A stretch of 64,000 nt of DNA from Kocuria turfanensis (GTDB lineage Bacteria > Actinomycetota > Actinomycetes > Actinomycetales > Micrococcaceae): NCBI RefSeq assembly GCF_001580365.1, contig NZ_CP014480.1:1117008-1181007 (forward strand), given 5' to 3'. The position numbers and the translations under genes were made by a program. Every line of letters begins with the position of its first letter. The first letter of the stretch is position 1. Positions 27,603 through 36,211 of this stretch are shown here, in pieces. The notes under the pieces were generated by a model that was given only the letters and a program-made list of their open reading frames with translations, was not told the DNA's origin and ran no database searches.

Positions 27603-27728
27603 GCGACTCGTCGAGTGTACGCGCTTCCGGGCGGACATGCACATCGGGGGCGGGCAGCCGTTGCCTTCAGCGGTGTCCCGTGGACTCCGACAGCGGCCAT
27701 CACGTCGCGGGTGCGAGAGAATCGTCGG

Positions 27729-28169
27729 GTGGACGATCTGCACGTACCCCCGGGCCCCGGCGCGCCCCGCGGCCTCAGGGTGCCGGCGGGAGAGCTGGTC
27801 GAGCAGTTCTCCCACGCCTCCGGGCCCGGTGGCCAGGGCGTCAACACGACCGACTCCCGCGTCCAGCTCTCCCTGGACCTGGCCACGACGACCGCCCTGA
27901 GCGACGCCCAGCGCGCCCTCGTGCTCGACCGGCTCTCCGGACGGCTGTCGGGCACCGTGCTGACCATCAGCGCCGCGGAGCACCGTTCGCAGCGGCGCAA
28001 CCGCACCGCCGCGCGAGAGCGCCTGGCCGCGATCCTCCGCGAGGCCCTGGTCCCGGCTCTCGTGCGGCGCCCGACCCGTCCGACGAACGGCTCACGGCGG
28101 CGCCGGCTCGAGGGGAAGCGCCGGCGCTCCGAGACCAAGCAGCAGCGCCGACGCCCCGGGCCGGAATGA
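27729..28169 (+). CDS. arfB: Peptidyl-tRNA hydrolase ArfB (ribosome rescue)
   Basis: 146-residue release-factor-like protein that rescues stalled ribosomes without a stop codon. The catalytic GGQ (G34-G35-Q36) lies in FSHASGPGGQGVNTTDSRVQL, and the C-terminus is a strongly basic, flexible tail (RRRRLEGKRRRSETKQQRRR) that enters the empty mRNA channel. Length and architecture match YaeJ/ArfB, not the full RF1/RF2. GTG 27729 lies 6 nt after a GAGAAT -10-like element, suggesting a leaderless mRNA. Divergent from tRNA-fMet. Confidence 0.92.
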   Translation: MDDLHVPPGPGAPRGLRVPAGELVEQFSHASGPGGQGVNTTDSRVQLSLDLATTTALSDAQRALVLDRLSGRLSGTVLTISAAEHRSQRRNRTAARERLAAILREALVPALVRRPTRPTNGSRRRRLEGKRRRSETKQQRRRPGPE

Positions 28170-28194
28170 GCCGGGCGCCGACGCGGACGGATCG

Positions 28195-29280
28195 TCAGAC
28201 GTTGAAGCGGAACTCCACCACGTCGCCGTCGCGCATGACGTAGTCCTTGCCCTCGATCCGCACCTTGCCGGCGGCCTTGGCGTCGGCCATGGACCCGGCG
28301 GCGTCGAGGTCCTCGAAGGAGACGATCTCGGCCTTGATGAACCCGCGCTCGAAGTCGGTGTGGATGACGCCGGCCGCCTGCGGGGCGGTGGCGCCCACGG
28401 GGATCGTCCAGGCGCGGGACTCCTTGGGCCCGGCGGTGAGGTAGGTCTGCAGCCCGAGGGTGGAGAAGCCGGTGCGGGCGAGCTTGTCGAGGCCGGCCTC
28501 GTCCTGCCCGGACATCTCCAGCATCTCCTTGGCCTCCTCCTCGTCGAGCTCCACGAGCTCGGCCTCGAGCTTCGCGTCGAGGAACACGGCGTCGGCCGGC
28601 GCCACGAGGTCGCGCAGCTGCTGCTGCTTCGCCTCGTCGCCGAGCACCCCGTCGTCGGCGTTGAAGACGTAGATGAACGGCTTGGCGGTGAGCAGGCTCA
28701 GGTCGCGCAGCTGGTCGAGCTCCAGCTTCTCCCGCTCGGCCGCCCCGAAGATGGTGTCCCCGCGCTCGAGGATCGTCTGCGCCTGCTGCATCGCGGCGAG
28801 CTTGGCCGGGTCGGCCTTCTTGATCTTGACCTGCTTCTCCAGGCGCGGGATCGCGTTCTCGAGGGTCTGCAGGTCGGCGAGGATCAGCTCGGTGTTGATG
28901 GTCTCCATGTCGGAGGCGGGGTCGACCTCGCCGTCGACGTGGATGACGTCCGGGTCGTCGAAGGCGCGGACCACCTGGGCGATGGCGTGGGCCTCGCGGA
29001 TGTTGGCGAGGAACTGGTTGCCCAGCCCCTCCCCCTCGGACGCGCCCTTGACGATGCCGGCGATGTCCACGAAGGACACGGTCGCGGGCAGGATCCGCTC
29101 GGACCCGTGGATCTCCGCGAGCCGGTCCAGGCGGGGGTCCGGCAGGTTGACCACGCCGATGTTCGGCTCGATCGTGGCGAACGGGTAGTTCGCCGCCAGG
29201 ACGGTGTTGCGGGTCAGCGCGTTGAACAGGGTGGACTTGCCGACGTTGGGCAGTCCGACGATTCCGATAGTAAGAGCCAC
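28195..29280 (-). CDS. ychF: Redox-regulated ATPase YchF (OLA1)
   Basis: 361-residue Obg-family P-loop protein that prefers ATP to GTP and associates with ribosomes. GLPNVGKSTLFNALT is the G1 loop, DIAGIVKGASEGEGLGN the G3 region, and the C-terminal TGS-like domain ends GDVVEFRFNV, the family hallmark. GTG 29280 is chosen because it gives M-A-L-T-I-G-I-V-G at the exact family start. The first codons (GCT CTT ACT ATC GGA) are oddly A/T-ending for this genome, as expected for relaxed mRNA structure at a start site. Confidence 0.96.
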   Translation of the reverse strand: MALTIGIVGLPNVGKSTLFNALTRNTVLAANYPFATIEPNIGVVNLPDPRLDRLAEIHGSERILPATVSFVDIAGIVKGASEGEGLGNQFLANIREAHAIAQVVRAFDDPDVIHVDGEVDPASDMETINTELILADLQTLENAIPRLEKQVKIKKADPAKLAAMQQAQTILERGDTIFGAAEREKLELDQLRDLSLLTAKPFIYVFNADDGVLGDEAKQQQLRDLVAPADAVFLDAKLEAELVELDEEEAKEMLEMSGQDEAGLDKLARTGFSTLGLQTYLTAGPKESRAWTIPVGATAPQAAGVIHTDFERGFIKAEIVSFEDLDAAGSMADAKAAGKVRIEGKDYVMRDGDVVEFRFNV

Positions 29281-29390
29281 GGGAGACCATCCTACCGGGC
29301 GCCCCGCGCGGTGCGCGCGGGGGCGGCCCGGCAGGAATCGCCCGGCGCCCGGTCCGTGCCAGGGCACGGGGCATGCGCCAGAGTAGGAGC

Positions 29391-30311
29391 ATGCACACCA
29401 CCACCGGACCCGCGGCGACCGACGACGGCGCCATGCCCGCGATCGAGGTCGTCGGCGCCCGCAAGCACTTCGGGCACGGGAGCCGCCGGGTGCAGGCCGT
29501 CGACGGCGTGGACCTGCGCATCGGCCGCGGCGAGGTCGTCGCGCTGCTGGGGCCCAACGGGGCCGGGAAGACCACGCTGCTGGACATGGTCCTCGGCTTC
29601 ACCGACCCCGACGACGGCGCCGTGCGCACCCTGGGCGCCGCACCCCGCCGCAGCGTCCGGGCCGGGCGGATCGGCGCCGTCCTGCAGACGGGCGGGCTGC
29701 TGGACGACCTCTCCGTGCGCGAGACCGTCGCGATGGTCGCCACCCTGCACCGGCGGCACCTGTCCGTGGACGAGGCGCTGGCCCGGGCCGGCGCCGCGGA
29801 CTTCGCGGGCCGGAAGGTCTCCAAGTGCTCCGGGGGGCAGCAGCAGCGCCTGCGCTTCGCCCTGGCCCTGCTGCCGGAGCCGGAGCTGCTGCTGCTCGAC
29901 GAGCCGACGGCTGGGATGGACGTCAACGCCCGCCGGGAGTTCTGGACCGCGATGCACCGGGAGGCCGACCGCGGCCGCACGGTCGTCTTCGCCACCCACT
30001 ACCTCGACGAGGCCGAGGAGTTCGCCGCTCGGACGGTGGTCATGAAGGGCGGGCGGATCGTCGCCGACGCCCCCACCGCGGAGGTCCAGTCCCTCGCCGG
30101 CACCCGGGTGGTCAGCTTCCGCTGGTCCGGGACCGGGCCCGTCGACGTGCCCGGCGCCACGCCGCTGCCCGCCGTGGGCGCGCGCCGGCGCCTCACCGGT
30201 CCCGACACGGACGCGATCGCCCGCCACCTGCTGGCGGACCCCGCGGCGACCGACCTCGAGATCAGCCACGCGGGCCTCGAGGAGGCCTTCCTGGGCCTCG
30301 TCGCCGACTGA
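29391..30311 (+). CDS. ABC-2 type exporter, ATP-binding subunit
   Basis: About 306-residue ATPase. Walker A GPNGAGKTTLLD, Q-loop VLQTGGLLDDLSV, signature CSGGQQQRLRFAL (Cys in place of the usual Leu), Walker B LLLLDEPTAGMD and H-loop FATHYLDEAEEF are all present. It resembles the drug/lipid exporters of the DrrA/CcmA group. The start is uncertain: ATG 29391 is given, ATG 29373 and ATG 29433 are also in frame and none has a well-spaced ribosome site. The permease gene follows after 49 bp. Confidence 0.9.
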   Translation: MHTTTGPAATDDGAMPAIEVVGARKHFGHGSRRVQAVDGVDLRIGRGEVVALLGPNGAGKTTLLDMVLGFTDPDDGAVRTLGAAPRRSVRAGRIGAVLQTGGLLDDLSVRETVAMVATLHRRHLSVDEALARAGAADFAGRKVSKCSGGQQQRLRFALALLPEPELLLLDEPTAGMDVNARREFWTAMHREADRGRTVVFATHYLDEAEEFAARTVVMKGGRIVADAPTAEVQSLAGTRVVSFRWSGTGPVDVPGATPLPAVGARRRLTGPDTDAIARHLLADPAATDLEISHAGLEEAFLGLVAD

Positions 30312-30360
30312 CCGCACGCCCCGCACCCCGGCCCCGCCCGTTCCCCGGAAGGTCCCCGCC

Positions 30361-31122
30361 ATGAGCCTCGCCTACGCCGCCCACGACCTGCGCCGCACCG
30401 TGCGGATGGTTCCCACCTCGTTCTTCGCCGTGGTCCTGCCCCCGGTGCTGTACCTCATGTTCACGGCGCTGCAGGACTTCGCGGACCTGCCCGTGGGGCA
30501 CGGCAACGCCGGCGGGTACAACATGATCTCCATGGCGGTGTACGGGGCGGTCACCGCCACGACCTCGATCGCCGGCTCGGCCGCCGTCGAGCAGGCCCGC
30601 GGCTGGGGGCGCCAGATCGGGCTGACGCCCGCGCCGCGGCACGGCTACGTGCTGGCCAAGGTGGCGGTGGCCCTGTCCGTGGCCGTGCTGCCGGTGCTCG
30701 CCGTGTACGCCGTGGGCGCCCTGACCGGCGCCGAGCTGGGCGGCTGGCGCTGGCCCGCCACGGGGGCGATCGTGGTGGCCGGCTCCTCCGTGTTCGCCCT
30801 GTACGGCCTGGCCGCCGGGCTGCTGTTCCGCTCCGAGTCCGCGGTCAGCGCCGCGTCGGGGCTGCTGGTGGTGCTCAGCTTCTTCGGCAACCTCTTCGTC
30901 CCGCTCACCGGGGTCATGCTCGACATCGCGCGGTTCACCCCGCTGTACGGCCTGGCCGGGCTGGCCCGGTACCCGCTGGTGGAGGGGGACGTCGTCGCCA
31001 CGAGCGGGCCGCCCGTCGAGTCGGACCCCCTGTGGGCGCTGGCGCTCAACACCGGGGTCTGGGCGGTGGTCTTCGCGGTGGTCGTGCTGCTGGCCGTGCG
31101 CCGGACCACGATCCGCCGCTGA
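30361..31122 (+). CDS. ABC-2 type exporter, permease subunit
   Basis: 253-residue integral membrane protein with six predicted helices and the short cytoplasmic N-terminus of ABC-2 permeases (LAYAAHDLRRTVRMVPTSFF). Features such as ARGWGRQIGLTPAPRHGYVLAK in the coupling loop and FFGNLFVPLTGVMLDIARFTPLYGL before the last helix match the DrrB/YadH-like group. It forms a two-gene operon with the ATPase upstream. Substrate unknown; no regulator gene is adjacent. Confidence 0.9.
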   Translation: MSLAYAAHDLRRTVRMVPTSFFAVVLPPVLYLMFTALQDFADLPVGHGNAGGYNMISMAVYGAVTATTSIAGSAAVEQARGWGRQIGLTPAPRHGYVLAKVAVALSVAVLPVLAVYAVGALTGAELGGWRWPATGAIVVAGSSVFALYGLAAGLLFRSESAVSAASGLLVVLSFFGNLFVPLTGVMLDIARFTPLYGLAGLARYPLVEGDVVATSGPPVESDPLWALALNTGVWAVVFAVVVLLAVRRTTIRR

Positions 31123-31192
31123 CCGCCGGGCGCGCGGTGGCCGGCGGCGGCCCTGCCGTGCGGTGTCCGGGTGGCGTGCCACACTGCTGGGC

Positions 31193-32653
31193 ATGACCGT
31201 CAGCCTCGCCGTCGCCCTCGTCCTCCTCGCCCTGCTCGTGGGCGCCCTCCTCGGCGCCGCGGCCGCCCGGGCCCGCACCGGCCGGGACGTCCCGGCCGCG
31301 GAGGAGGAACGGGCTGGGCTGCAGGCCGAGCTCGCCGCCGTGCAGGACCGGCTCGTGGACCTGGCCTCCGAGCGGGCCGCGGCCGTCGAGGCCCGCGCCC
31401 AGCTCGAGGACCGGCTGCGCGACGCCGACGCCCGCTCCGTGCAGGACAACAACGTGCTGCGGGCCCTGGCGCCGGTGGCCCACCAGCTGCGCTCGGTCGA
31501 GGAGCACGTGGCCGCGCTGGAGCGGGACCGCGCCGAGCAGTACGGCGGGATCACCCAGGCGCTGGCGCACACCCGGGAGGTCGGGGACCACCTGCGCACC
31601 GCCACCACCTCGCTGTCCTCGGCGCTGCGCTCGGGCTCCGCGCGCGGCACCTGGGGCGAGGTGCAGCTGCGCCGCGTGGTCGAGGCCGCGGGCATGACCG
31701 CCCACGTCGACTTCCGCGAGCAGGTCGCCTCCACCGGCACCACCGCCGACGGCGAGCGCAGCGCGATCCGCCCCGACATGGTGGTGCACCTGCCCGGCGG
31801 GCGGGACATCGTGCTGGACGCCAAGGCGCCCATGACCGCCTACCTGCGCGCCCAGGACGCCGGGGACGACGACGCCCGCCGCGCCCAGCTGAGCGCCCAC
31901 GCCAAGGCCGTGCGCGGGCACGTGGACGCGCTGGCCTCGAAGAAGTACTGGGAGGCCCGGGACGCCTCCCCGGAGCTGGTGCTGTGCTTCCTGCCCGCCG
32001 AGTCGGCGCTGTCGGCGGCCCTGGACACGGACCCGACCCTGCTCGACCACGCGGCGGGCCGCAACGTGGCCCTCGTCTCCCCGGTCTCGCTGCTGGCCTC
32101 GCTCAAGGCCGTGGCGTTCACGTGGCGCCAGCACGGGCTCGCGGAGAACGCCAAGGAGCTCTTCGACCTCTCCCGCCAGCTCTACGAGCGGCTGGGCACG
32201 GTGGGCAAGCACCTGGACGACATGGGGAGGTCGCTGCAGAAGTCGGTCGAGACGTACAACCGGCTGGCCGGCTCCGTGGAGACCCGGGTCTTCCCCACCG
32301 CCCGGCGGATCAACGACCTCGACCCCACCCTCGCACCGGACGACCGGCTCAGCACCCGGCCCCTCGTGGTGGCGCCGCGCCCGCTCACCGCCCCGGAGTT
32401 CACCGAGGCGCAGTCCACCGTGGCGCAGTTCAACGAGGCACAGTCCACCGAGGCACAGTCCACCGTGGCGCAGTCCACCGCGACCGGAGGCAACGGGCCG
32501 GAGCCCGGCGCGGCGCCGCTCGCGGCCGCGGAGGCGACCGGGACGCGGTTCGAGGGGGCGGCACGGGAGCTGGGAAGCGGGCCGTCCGCCGAGTCCCCGG
32601 ATCACCCCGCCCCGGGGCGGGCGGGCGCCGGCGCGGAGCGGGCGGCCGGCTGA
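31193..32653 (+). CDS. rmuC: RmuC-family DNA recombination protein with a repeat-bearing tail
   Basis: 486 residues. An N-terminal membrane anchor (1-25) is followed by a coiled coil (about 40-110), then the RmuC nuclease-like domain (about 140-390: RGTWGEVQLRRVVEAAGM, IVLDAKAPMTAYLRA, KKYWEARDASPELVLCFLP split over the core). RmuC limits inversions at short repeats. The last 85 residues are low complexity and begin with five copies of a pentapeptide (T/N)(E/V)AQ(S/F). ATG 31193 is preceded by a weak CACACT -10-like box 7 nt upstream, so it may be leaderless. Confidence 0.92.
   Translation: MTVSLAVALVLLALLVGALLGAAAARARTGRDVPAAEEERAGLQAELAAVQDRLVDLASERAAAVEARAQLEDRLRDADARSVQDNNVLRALAPVAHQLRSVEEHVAALERDRAEQYGGITQALAHTREVGDHLRTATTSLSSALRSGSARGTWGEVQLRRVVEAAGMTAHVDFREQVASTGTTADGERSAIRPDMVVHLPGGRDIVLDAKAPMTAYLRAQDAGDDDARRAQLSAHAKAVRGHVDALASKKYWEARDASPELVLCFLPAESALSAALDTDPTLLDHAAGRNVALVSPVSLLASLKAVAFTWRQHGLAENAKELFDLSRQLYERLGTVGKHLDDMGRSLQKSVETYNRLAGSVETRVFPTARRINDLDPTLAPDDRLSTRPLVVAPRPLTAPEFTEAQSTVAQFNEAQSTEAQSTVAQSTATGGNGPEPGAAPLAAAEATGTRFEGAARELGSGPSAESPDHPAPGRAGAGAERAAG
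32402..32476 (+). repeat. Five 15-bp coding tandem repeats in rmuC
   Basis: Five consecutive 15-bp units encode TEAQS, TVAQF, NEAQS, TEAQS and TVAQS. Units differ at a few positions, mostly E/V, T/N and S/F, so the array is imperfect. Each repeat preserves frame, so copy-number change would only lengthen or shorten the tail of RmuC. Confidence 0.9.
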
Positions 32654-32672
32654 GCCCCGGCGCCGGGGCTCA
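32651..32672. terminator. 22-nt perfect palindrome between rmuC and ispH
   Basis: Perfect inverted repeat without spacer that begins inside the rmuC TGA stop and ends 24 bp from the ispH stop on the other strand. Probably a bidirectional terminator for the two convergent genes (an 8-9-bp stem after loop opening). Confidence 0.55.
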
Positions 32673-32695
32673 GCGCGCGGGGACCAGGACGCGGG

Positions 32696-33778
32696 TCAGC
32701 GCGTGGGGCGGGCCCCGCGGCCGCCGAGGCGGTGGGAGGTGTCCCCGGCCGCGGTGAGCCGGGCACGCAGCTCCTTGGGCAGGGAGAACAGGACGTCCTC
32801 CTCGGCGGTGACGACCTGCTCCACCTCGCCGTAGCCGTAGTCGGCCAGCAGCCGCAGCACGTCCTGCACGAGCACCTCGGGCACCGAGGCGCCGCTGGTC
32901 ACCCCGACCGTGGCGACGCCCTCGAACCAGGCCTCGTCCACCTGGTGGGCGAAGTCCACGCGCTCGGCCCGGCGGGCGCCGTACTCCAGGGCGACCTCCT
33001 TGAGCCGCACGGAGTTCGAGGAGTTCGCGGAGCCCACGACGATCACGAGGTCGGCGTCCGGGGCGATCTTCTTGATCGCGGTCTGCCGGTTGGAGGTCGC
33101 GTAGCAGATGTCGTCGCTCGGCGGGTCCTGCAGGGACGGGAAGCGCTCGCGCAGCCGCTGCACGGTCTCCAGGGTCTCGTCGACGCTGAGGGTGGTCTGG
33201 GACAGCCACACGACCTTCTCGGGGTCGCGGACCACGACCCGGTCGACCTCGTCGGGGCTGTTCACCACCTGGATGTGCTCGGGGGCCTCCCCGGAGGTGC
33301 CCTCGACCTCCTCGTGGCCGTCGTGGCCGATGAGCAGGATGTCGTAGTCGCTCTTGGCGAAGCGCACGGCCTCGCGGTGCACCTTGGTGACCAGCGGGCA
33401 GGTGGCGTCGATGGTGCGAAGCTGCCGGTCCTCGGCCGAGCGGACGACCGCCGGGGAGACCCCGTGCGCCGAGAAGATCAGCAGCGAGCCCTCGGGGACC
33501 TCGTCGGTCTCGTCGACGAACACGGCCCCCTGCTCCTCGAGGGTGCCCACCACGAACTTGTTGTGCACGATCTCCTTGCGCACGTACACCGGGGCGCCGT
33601 AGTGCTCGAGCGCCTTCTCCACGGCGATCACCGCGCGGTCCACCCCGGCGCAGTAGCCGCGGGGGGACGCGAGCAGGACCTTCTTGGGCCCGTCGACGGG
33701 GGCGGCGGCGGCCACGTCCGCGGGCGAGCGCCGCTGACGGGGGACGGTGGGCATGGAGAGCGCAACGGTGGTCGGCAT
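32696..33778 (-). CDS. ispH: 4-hydroxy-3-methylbut-2-enyl diphosphate reductase IspH
   Basis: Last enzyme of the MEP isoprenoid pathway, reducing HMBPP to IPP/DMAPP with a 4Fe-4S cluster. The three cluster cysteines are C43 ([11 protein letters not shown]), C127 (DATCPLV) and C225 (ICYATSNRQ); [11 protein letters not shown] and [10 protein letters not shown] complete the active site. ATG 33778 (360 residues) is preferred over the codon 9 bp upstream because a TAGCAT -10 box (33786-33791) ends 7 nt before it, implying a leaderless mRNA. Single gene, convergent with rmuC. Confidence 0.96.
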   Translation of the reverse strand: MPTTVALSMPTVPRQRRSPADVAAAAPVDGPKKVLLASPRGYCAGVDRAVIAVEKALEHYGAPVYVRKEIVHNKFVVGTLEEQGAVFVDETDEVPEGSLLIFSAHGVSPAVVRSAEDRQLRTIDATCPLVTKVHREAVRFAKSDYDILLIGHDGHEEVEGTSGEAPEHIQVVNSPDEVDRVVVRDPEKVVWLSQTTLSVDETLETVQRLRERFPSLQDPPSDDICYATSNRQTAIKKIAPDADLVIVVGSANSSNSVRLKEVALEYGARRAERVDFAHQVDEAWFEGVATVGVTSGASVPEVLVQDVLRLLADYGYGEVEQVVTAEEDVLFSLPKELRARLTAAGDTSHRLGGRGARPTR

Positions 33779-33788
33779 GGCCTCCATG

Positions 33789-34733
33789 CTACGCGGTGGG
33801 CCGGACGCCGCGCCGTGATCCGCCCGACACCGCGATCGCTCCCACGAGGCCCACGACGCCCGTGATCCCGGCGGCCCAGGCCGCCGTGGCCATCTGCTCG
33901 CCGAGGGAGCCGGTGAGCAGGGTCAGCACCCGGTCGGCGGCGAGCCGGACCACCGGGTCCGAGCCCAGCACGCCGGAGGCCCGCTGCACGGCCTCCTCCA
34001 CGACCAGCCACACCACGCCGAGACCGGCCAGCGAGCCGAGCCCCAGCACGGCCAGGGTGGCGAGGCGGTGGCGGGTCACCAGCAGCGCGAGCACCGCCAG
34101 GACCGCGGCAGCCCAGGTCAGCGGCACGGCCAGGTCCGTGAGCCGGGTCCCCGCGGCGATCAGGCGCCCGGTGTTCGACCCCGGCACGGTGATCGTGCTC
34201 TCCCGCTCCGCCAGGCCGACGTCCACGCCCACGGCCCGCTGCACGGCCGCGTCCACCTCCCGCAGGACCGGGCCGATGTCGAGCACGAGGTGCTTCGGCG
34301 GGGCGTCCGCCGAGCCGTCGGCGGGGACGTTGGCCTCGTGGGTGCGGGCGAGCGCCTCCGTCCACGCGCGCTGGTAGGCGGGGTCTGAGGTGAGTCCCGC
34401 CGCGACGTCGGCGGCGCGGCGGACGGCGTTCTCGAGCATCCGGTCGAGGAAGCCGACGCCGGTGGCCCGCTCCCCCACGATGCGCTCGGCCGCCCGGTCC
34501 ACCGCGGTGCGGGCCAGCTCCTCCTGGAACGGCTCGTCCTCCGCCAGGGTGCCCACCACCTGGGTGAAGCCGTCCTTCGAGACGAGAGTGTCCTGGGCCC
34601 AGTGCAGCGGCACGAGCACCGCCACGAGCGCGGCGGCGGTCAGGCCCAGGAGCGTGCCGAGGCCGGTGCGCAGGACGGTGGCGGAGCGTCGTCGGGGACG
34701 GTGTCCGGAGGTGGGGGGCGCGGAGGTCGTCAC
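33789..34733 (-). CDS. Conserved membrane protein of unknown function
   Basis: About 314 residues. One N-terminal helix (near 20-42), a long extracytoplasmic helical domain (about 45-195: [59 protein letters not shown]), then three helices near the C-terminus. This one-plus-three layout with a helix-rich outer domain recurs in uncharacterised actinobacterial membrane proteins. GTG 34733 is chosen because a TACAGT -10 box (34740-34745) lies 6 nt upstream; other in-frame starts farther 5' are upstream of that box. Divergent from xseA. Confidence 0.75.
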   Translation of the reverse strand: MTTSAPPTSGHRPRRRSATVLRTGLGTLLGLTAAALVAVLVPLHWAQDTLVSKDGFTQVVGTLAEDEPFQEELARTAVDRAAERIVGERATGVGFLDRMLENAVRRAADVAAGLTSDPAYQRAWTEALARTHEANVPADGSADAPPKHLVLDIGPVLREVDAAVQRAVGVDVGLAERESTITVPGSNTGRLIAAGTRLTDLAVPLTWAAAVLAVLALLVTRHRLATLAVLGLGSLAGLGVVWLVVEEAVQRASGVLGSDPVVRLAADRVLTLLTGSLGEQMATAAWAAGITGVVGLVGAIAVSGGSRRGVRPTA

Positions 34734-34794
34734 GGCACCACTGTACGGGCGGGGGTCGCGCGCGGCTGTCCTCGCCGGGTGGTAAGCATGGGAC
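34734..34794. promoter_or_regulatory. Divergent leaderless promoters membrane protein / xseA
   Basis: Minus-strand -10 TACAGT (34740-34745), 6 nt before GTG 34733; plus-strand -10 TAAGCA (34783-34788), 6 nt before ATG 34795. Both spacings are those expected for transcripts that begin at the start codon. Confidence 0.45.
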
Positions 34795-36096
34795 ATGACC
34801 TATCTCGAGCCGCAGGAGGACGTGCCCCCGGGCGGTGGACGCGAGCTGCCCGCGCGGGCGGACCGGACCACCCCGGAGAACCCCTGGCCGCTGCGGATGC
34901 TCTCGGAGAACCTGCACGCCTACATCGCCCGCTGCGCCCCCACGTGGGTCGAGGGCCAGATCATCGAGCTCAACAAGCGCGCACGCGTCACCTACGTGAC
35001 CCTGCGCGACGTCGAGGCGGAGATCTCCGTGCCCGTGACCCTCTTCGCCAACGAGACCGCGCACCTGGACCGCCCGCTCGAGAAGGGCATGCGGGTGGTC
35101 GCCCAGCTCAAGCCCGACTTCTGGGCCAAGACCGGCCGGCTGTCCATGCTCGGCCGCGGGATCCGGCCGGTCGGGCTCGGGGACCTCCTCGAGCGGCTCG
35201 AGCGGCTGCGCCGGGCCCTGGCCGAGGAGGGCCTGTTCGACGCCGGGCGCAAGAAGCCGCTGCCCCTGCTGCCCCGCCGGGTCGGTCTGGTCACGGGGCG
35301 CAACTCGGACGCCGAGAAGGACGTGATCCGCAACGCCTCGCTGCGCTGGCCGGCCGTGCACTTCGAGGTGCGCGAGGTCGCCGTGCAGGGCTCCGGCGCG
35401 GTGCGCGCGGTGACCCAGGCGCTGCGCGAGCTCGACGGGATGGCCGAGGTGGACGTCATCGTGATCGCCCGCGGCGGCGGCTCCTTCGAGGACCTGCTGG
35501 CCTTCAGCGACGAGGCCCTGATCCGGGCCGTGGCGGCCGCGCGGACGCCGGTGGTCAGCGCCATCGGGCACGAGAACGACCAGCCGCTGCTGGACTGGGT
35601 GGCCGACCTGCGGGCCTCGACGCCCACGGACGCCGGCAAGCGGATCGTCCCGGACGTCGTGGAGGAGCGCGCCGGGGTGGCGCGGGCCCGGGCGTCCCTG
35701 GACCGTGCCGTGCGCACCTTCCTGGACCGGGAGGCCGCGGGTCTGGCCGGGATGCGCTCCCGCCCGGCCCTCGCCCAGCCGGAGGACATGATCCTGCTGC
35801 GGGAGGAGGACGTCGACCGGTGGCGCACCCGGGCGCTGTCGGCCGTGGACTCCCGGGCGCTGCGGGAGTGGGACGCCGTGCGGCACCTGCGCGCCCGCGT
35901 GCGCGCCCTGTCCCCGCAGGAGACGCTGCAGCGCGGCTACTCCGTGGTCCTGGACGCCTCCGGCGCGGTGGTCACCGACGCCGGGGCCGTGCGCGCCGGG
36001 GACCTGCTGGGGGTGCGCCTGGCCGCCGGGGAGCTGGGCGTGCGGACCGAGACGGTCTCCGCCCGCCGCCCGGGCGAGCACCCCGGCGGCGCCTGA
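34795..36096 (+). CDS. xseA: Exodeoxyribonuclease VII large subunit
   Basis: 433-residue catalytic subunit of ExoVII, which digests single-stranded DNA from both ends. An OB-fold N-terminal domain (about 30-135: WVEGQIIELNKRARVTYVTL) precedes the catalytic domain (RVGLVTGRNSDAEKDVIRN, VDVIVIARGGGSFEDLLAF, SAIGHENDQPLLDWVAD) and a long coiled-coil C-terminus ending LSPQETLQRGYSVVLD. All catalytic landmarks are intact. The partner xseB is not adjacent: a protease gene on the opposite strand lies between them, so the two subunits need separate promoters here. Confidence 0.97.
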   Translation: MTYLEPQEDVPPGGGRELPARADRTTPENPWPLRMLSENLHAYIARCAPTWVEGQIIELNKRARVTYVTLRDVEAEISVPVTLFANETAHLDRPLEKGMRVVAQLKPDFWAKTGRLSMLGRGIRPVGLGDLLERLERLRRALAEEGLFDAGRKKPLPLLPRRVGLVTGRNSDAEKDVIRNASLRWPAVHFEVREVAVQGSGAVRAVTQALRELDGMAEVDVIVIARGGGSFEDLLAFSDEALIRAVAAARTPVVSAIGHENDQPLLDWVADLRASTPTDAGKRIVPDVVEERAGVARARASLDRAVRTFLDREAAGLAGMRSRPALAQPEDMILLREEDVDRWRTRALSAVDSRALREWDAVRHLRARVRALSPQETLQRGYSVVLDASGAVVTDAGAVRAGDLLGVRLAAGELGVRTETVSARRPGEHPGGA

Positions 36097-36131
36097 GCCC
36101 GGGCGCATCCCCGGGCCCCGGGACGCGGCAT

Positions 36132-36158
36132 GAGCCGGGAGCGTGCGGCTCCCGGCTC
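36132..36158. terminator. Bidirectional terminator between xseA and the protease gene
   Basis: Perfect 10-bp stem (36132-36141 with 36149-36158) with a 7-nt loop, 35 bp after the xseA stop and 54 bp from the convergent protease stop. Confidence 0.75.
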
Positions 36159-36211
36159 CTGCCGTGCGGGGCGCCCGGCGCCGGCGGCTCCCCTCGGGCG
36201 GGAGCGCCGGG

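Noticed and set aside
32402..32476. Possible CRISPR or regulatory repeat array
   Set aside because: Units are 15 bp, contiguous without spacers, in frame and translated as pentapeptides of RmuC.
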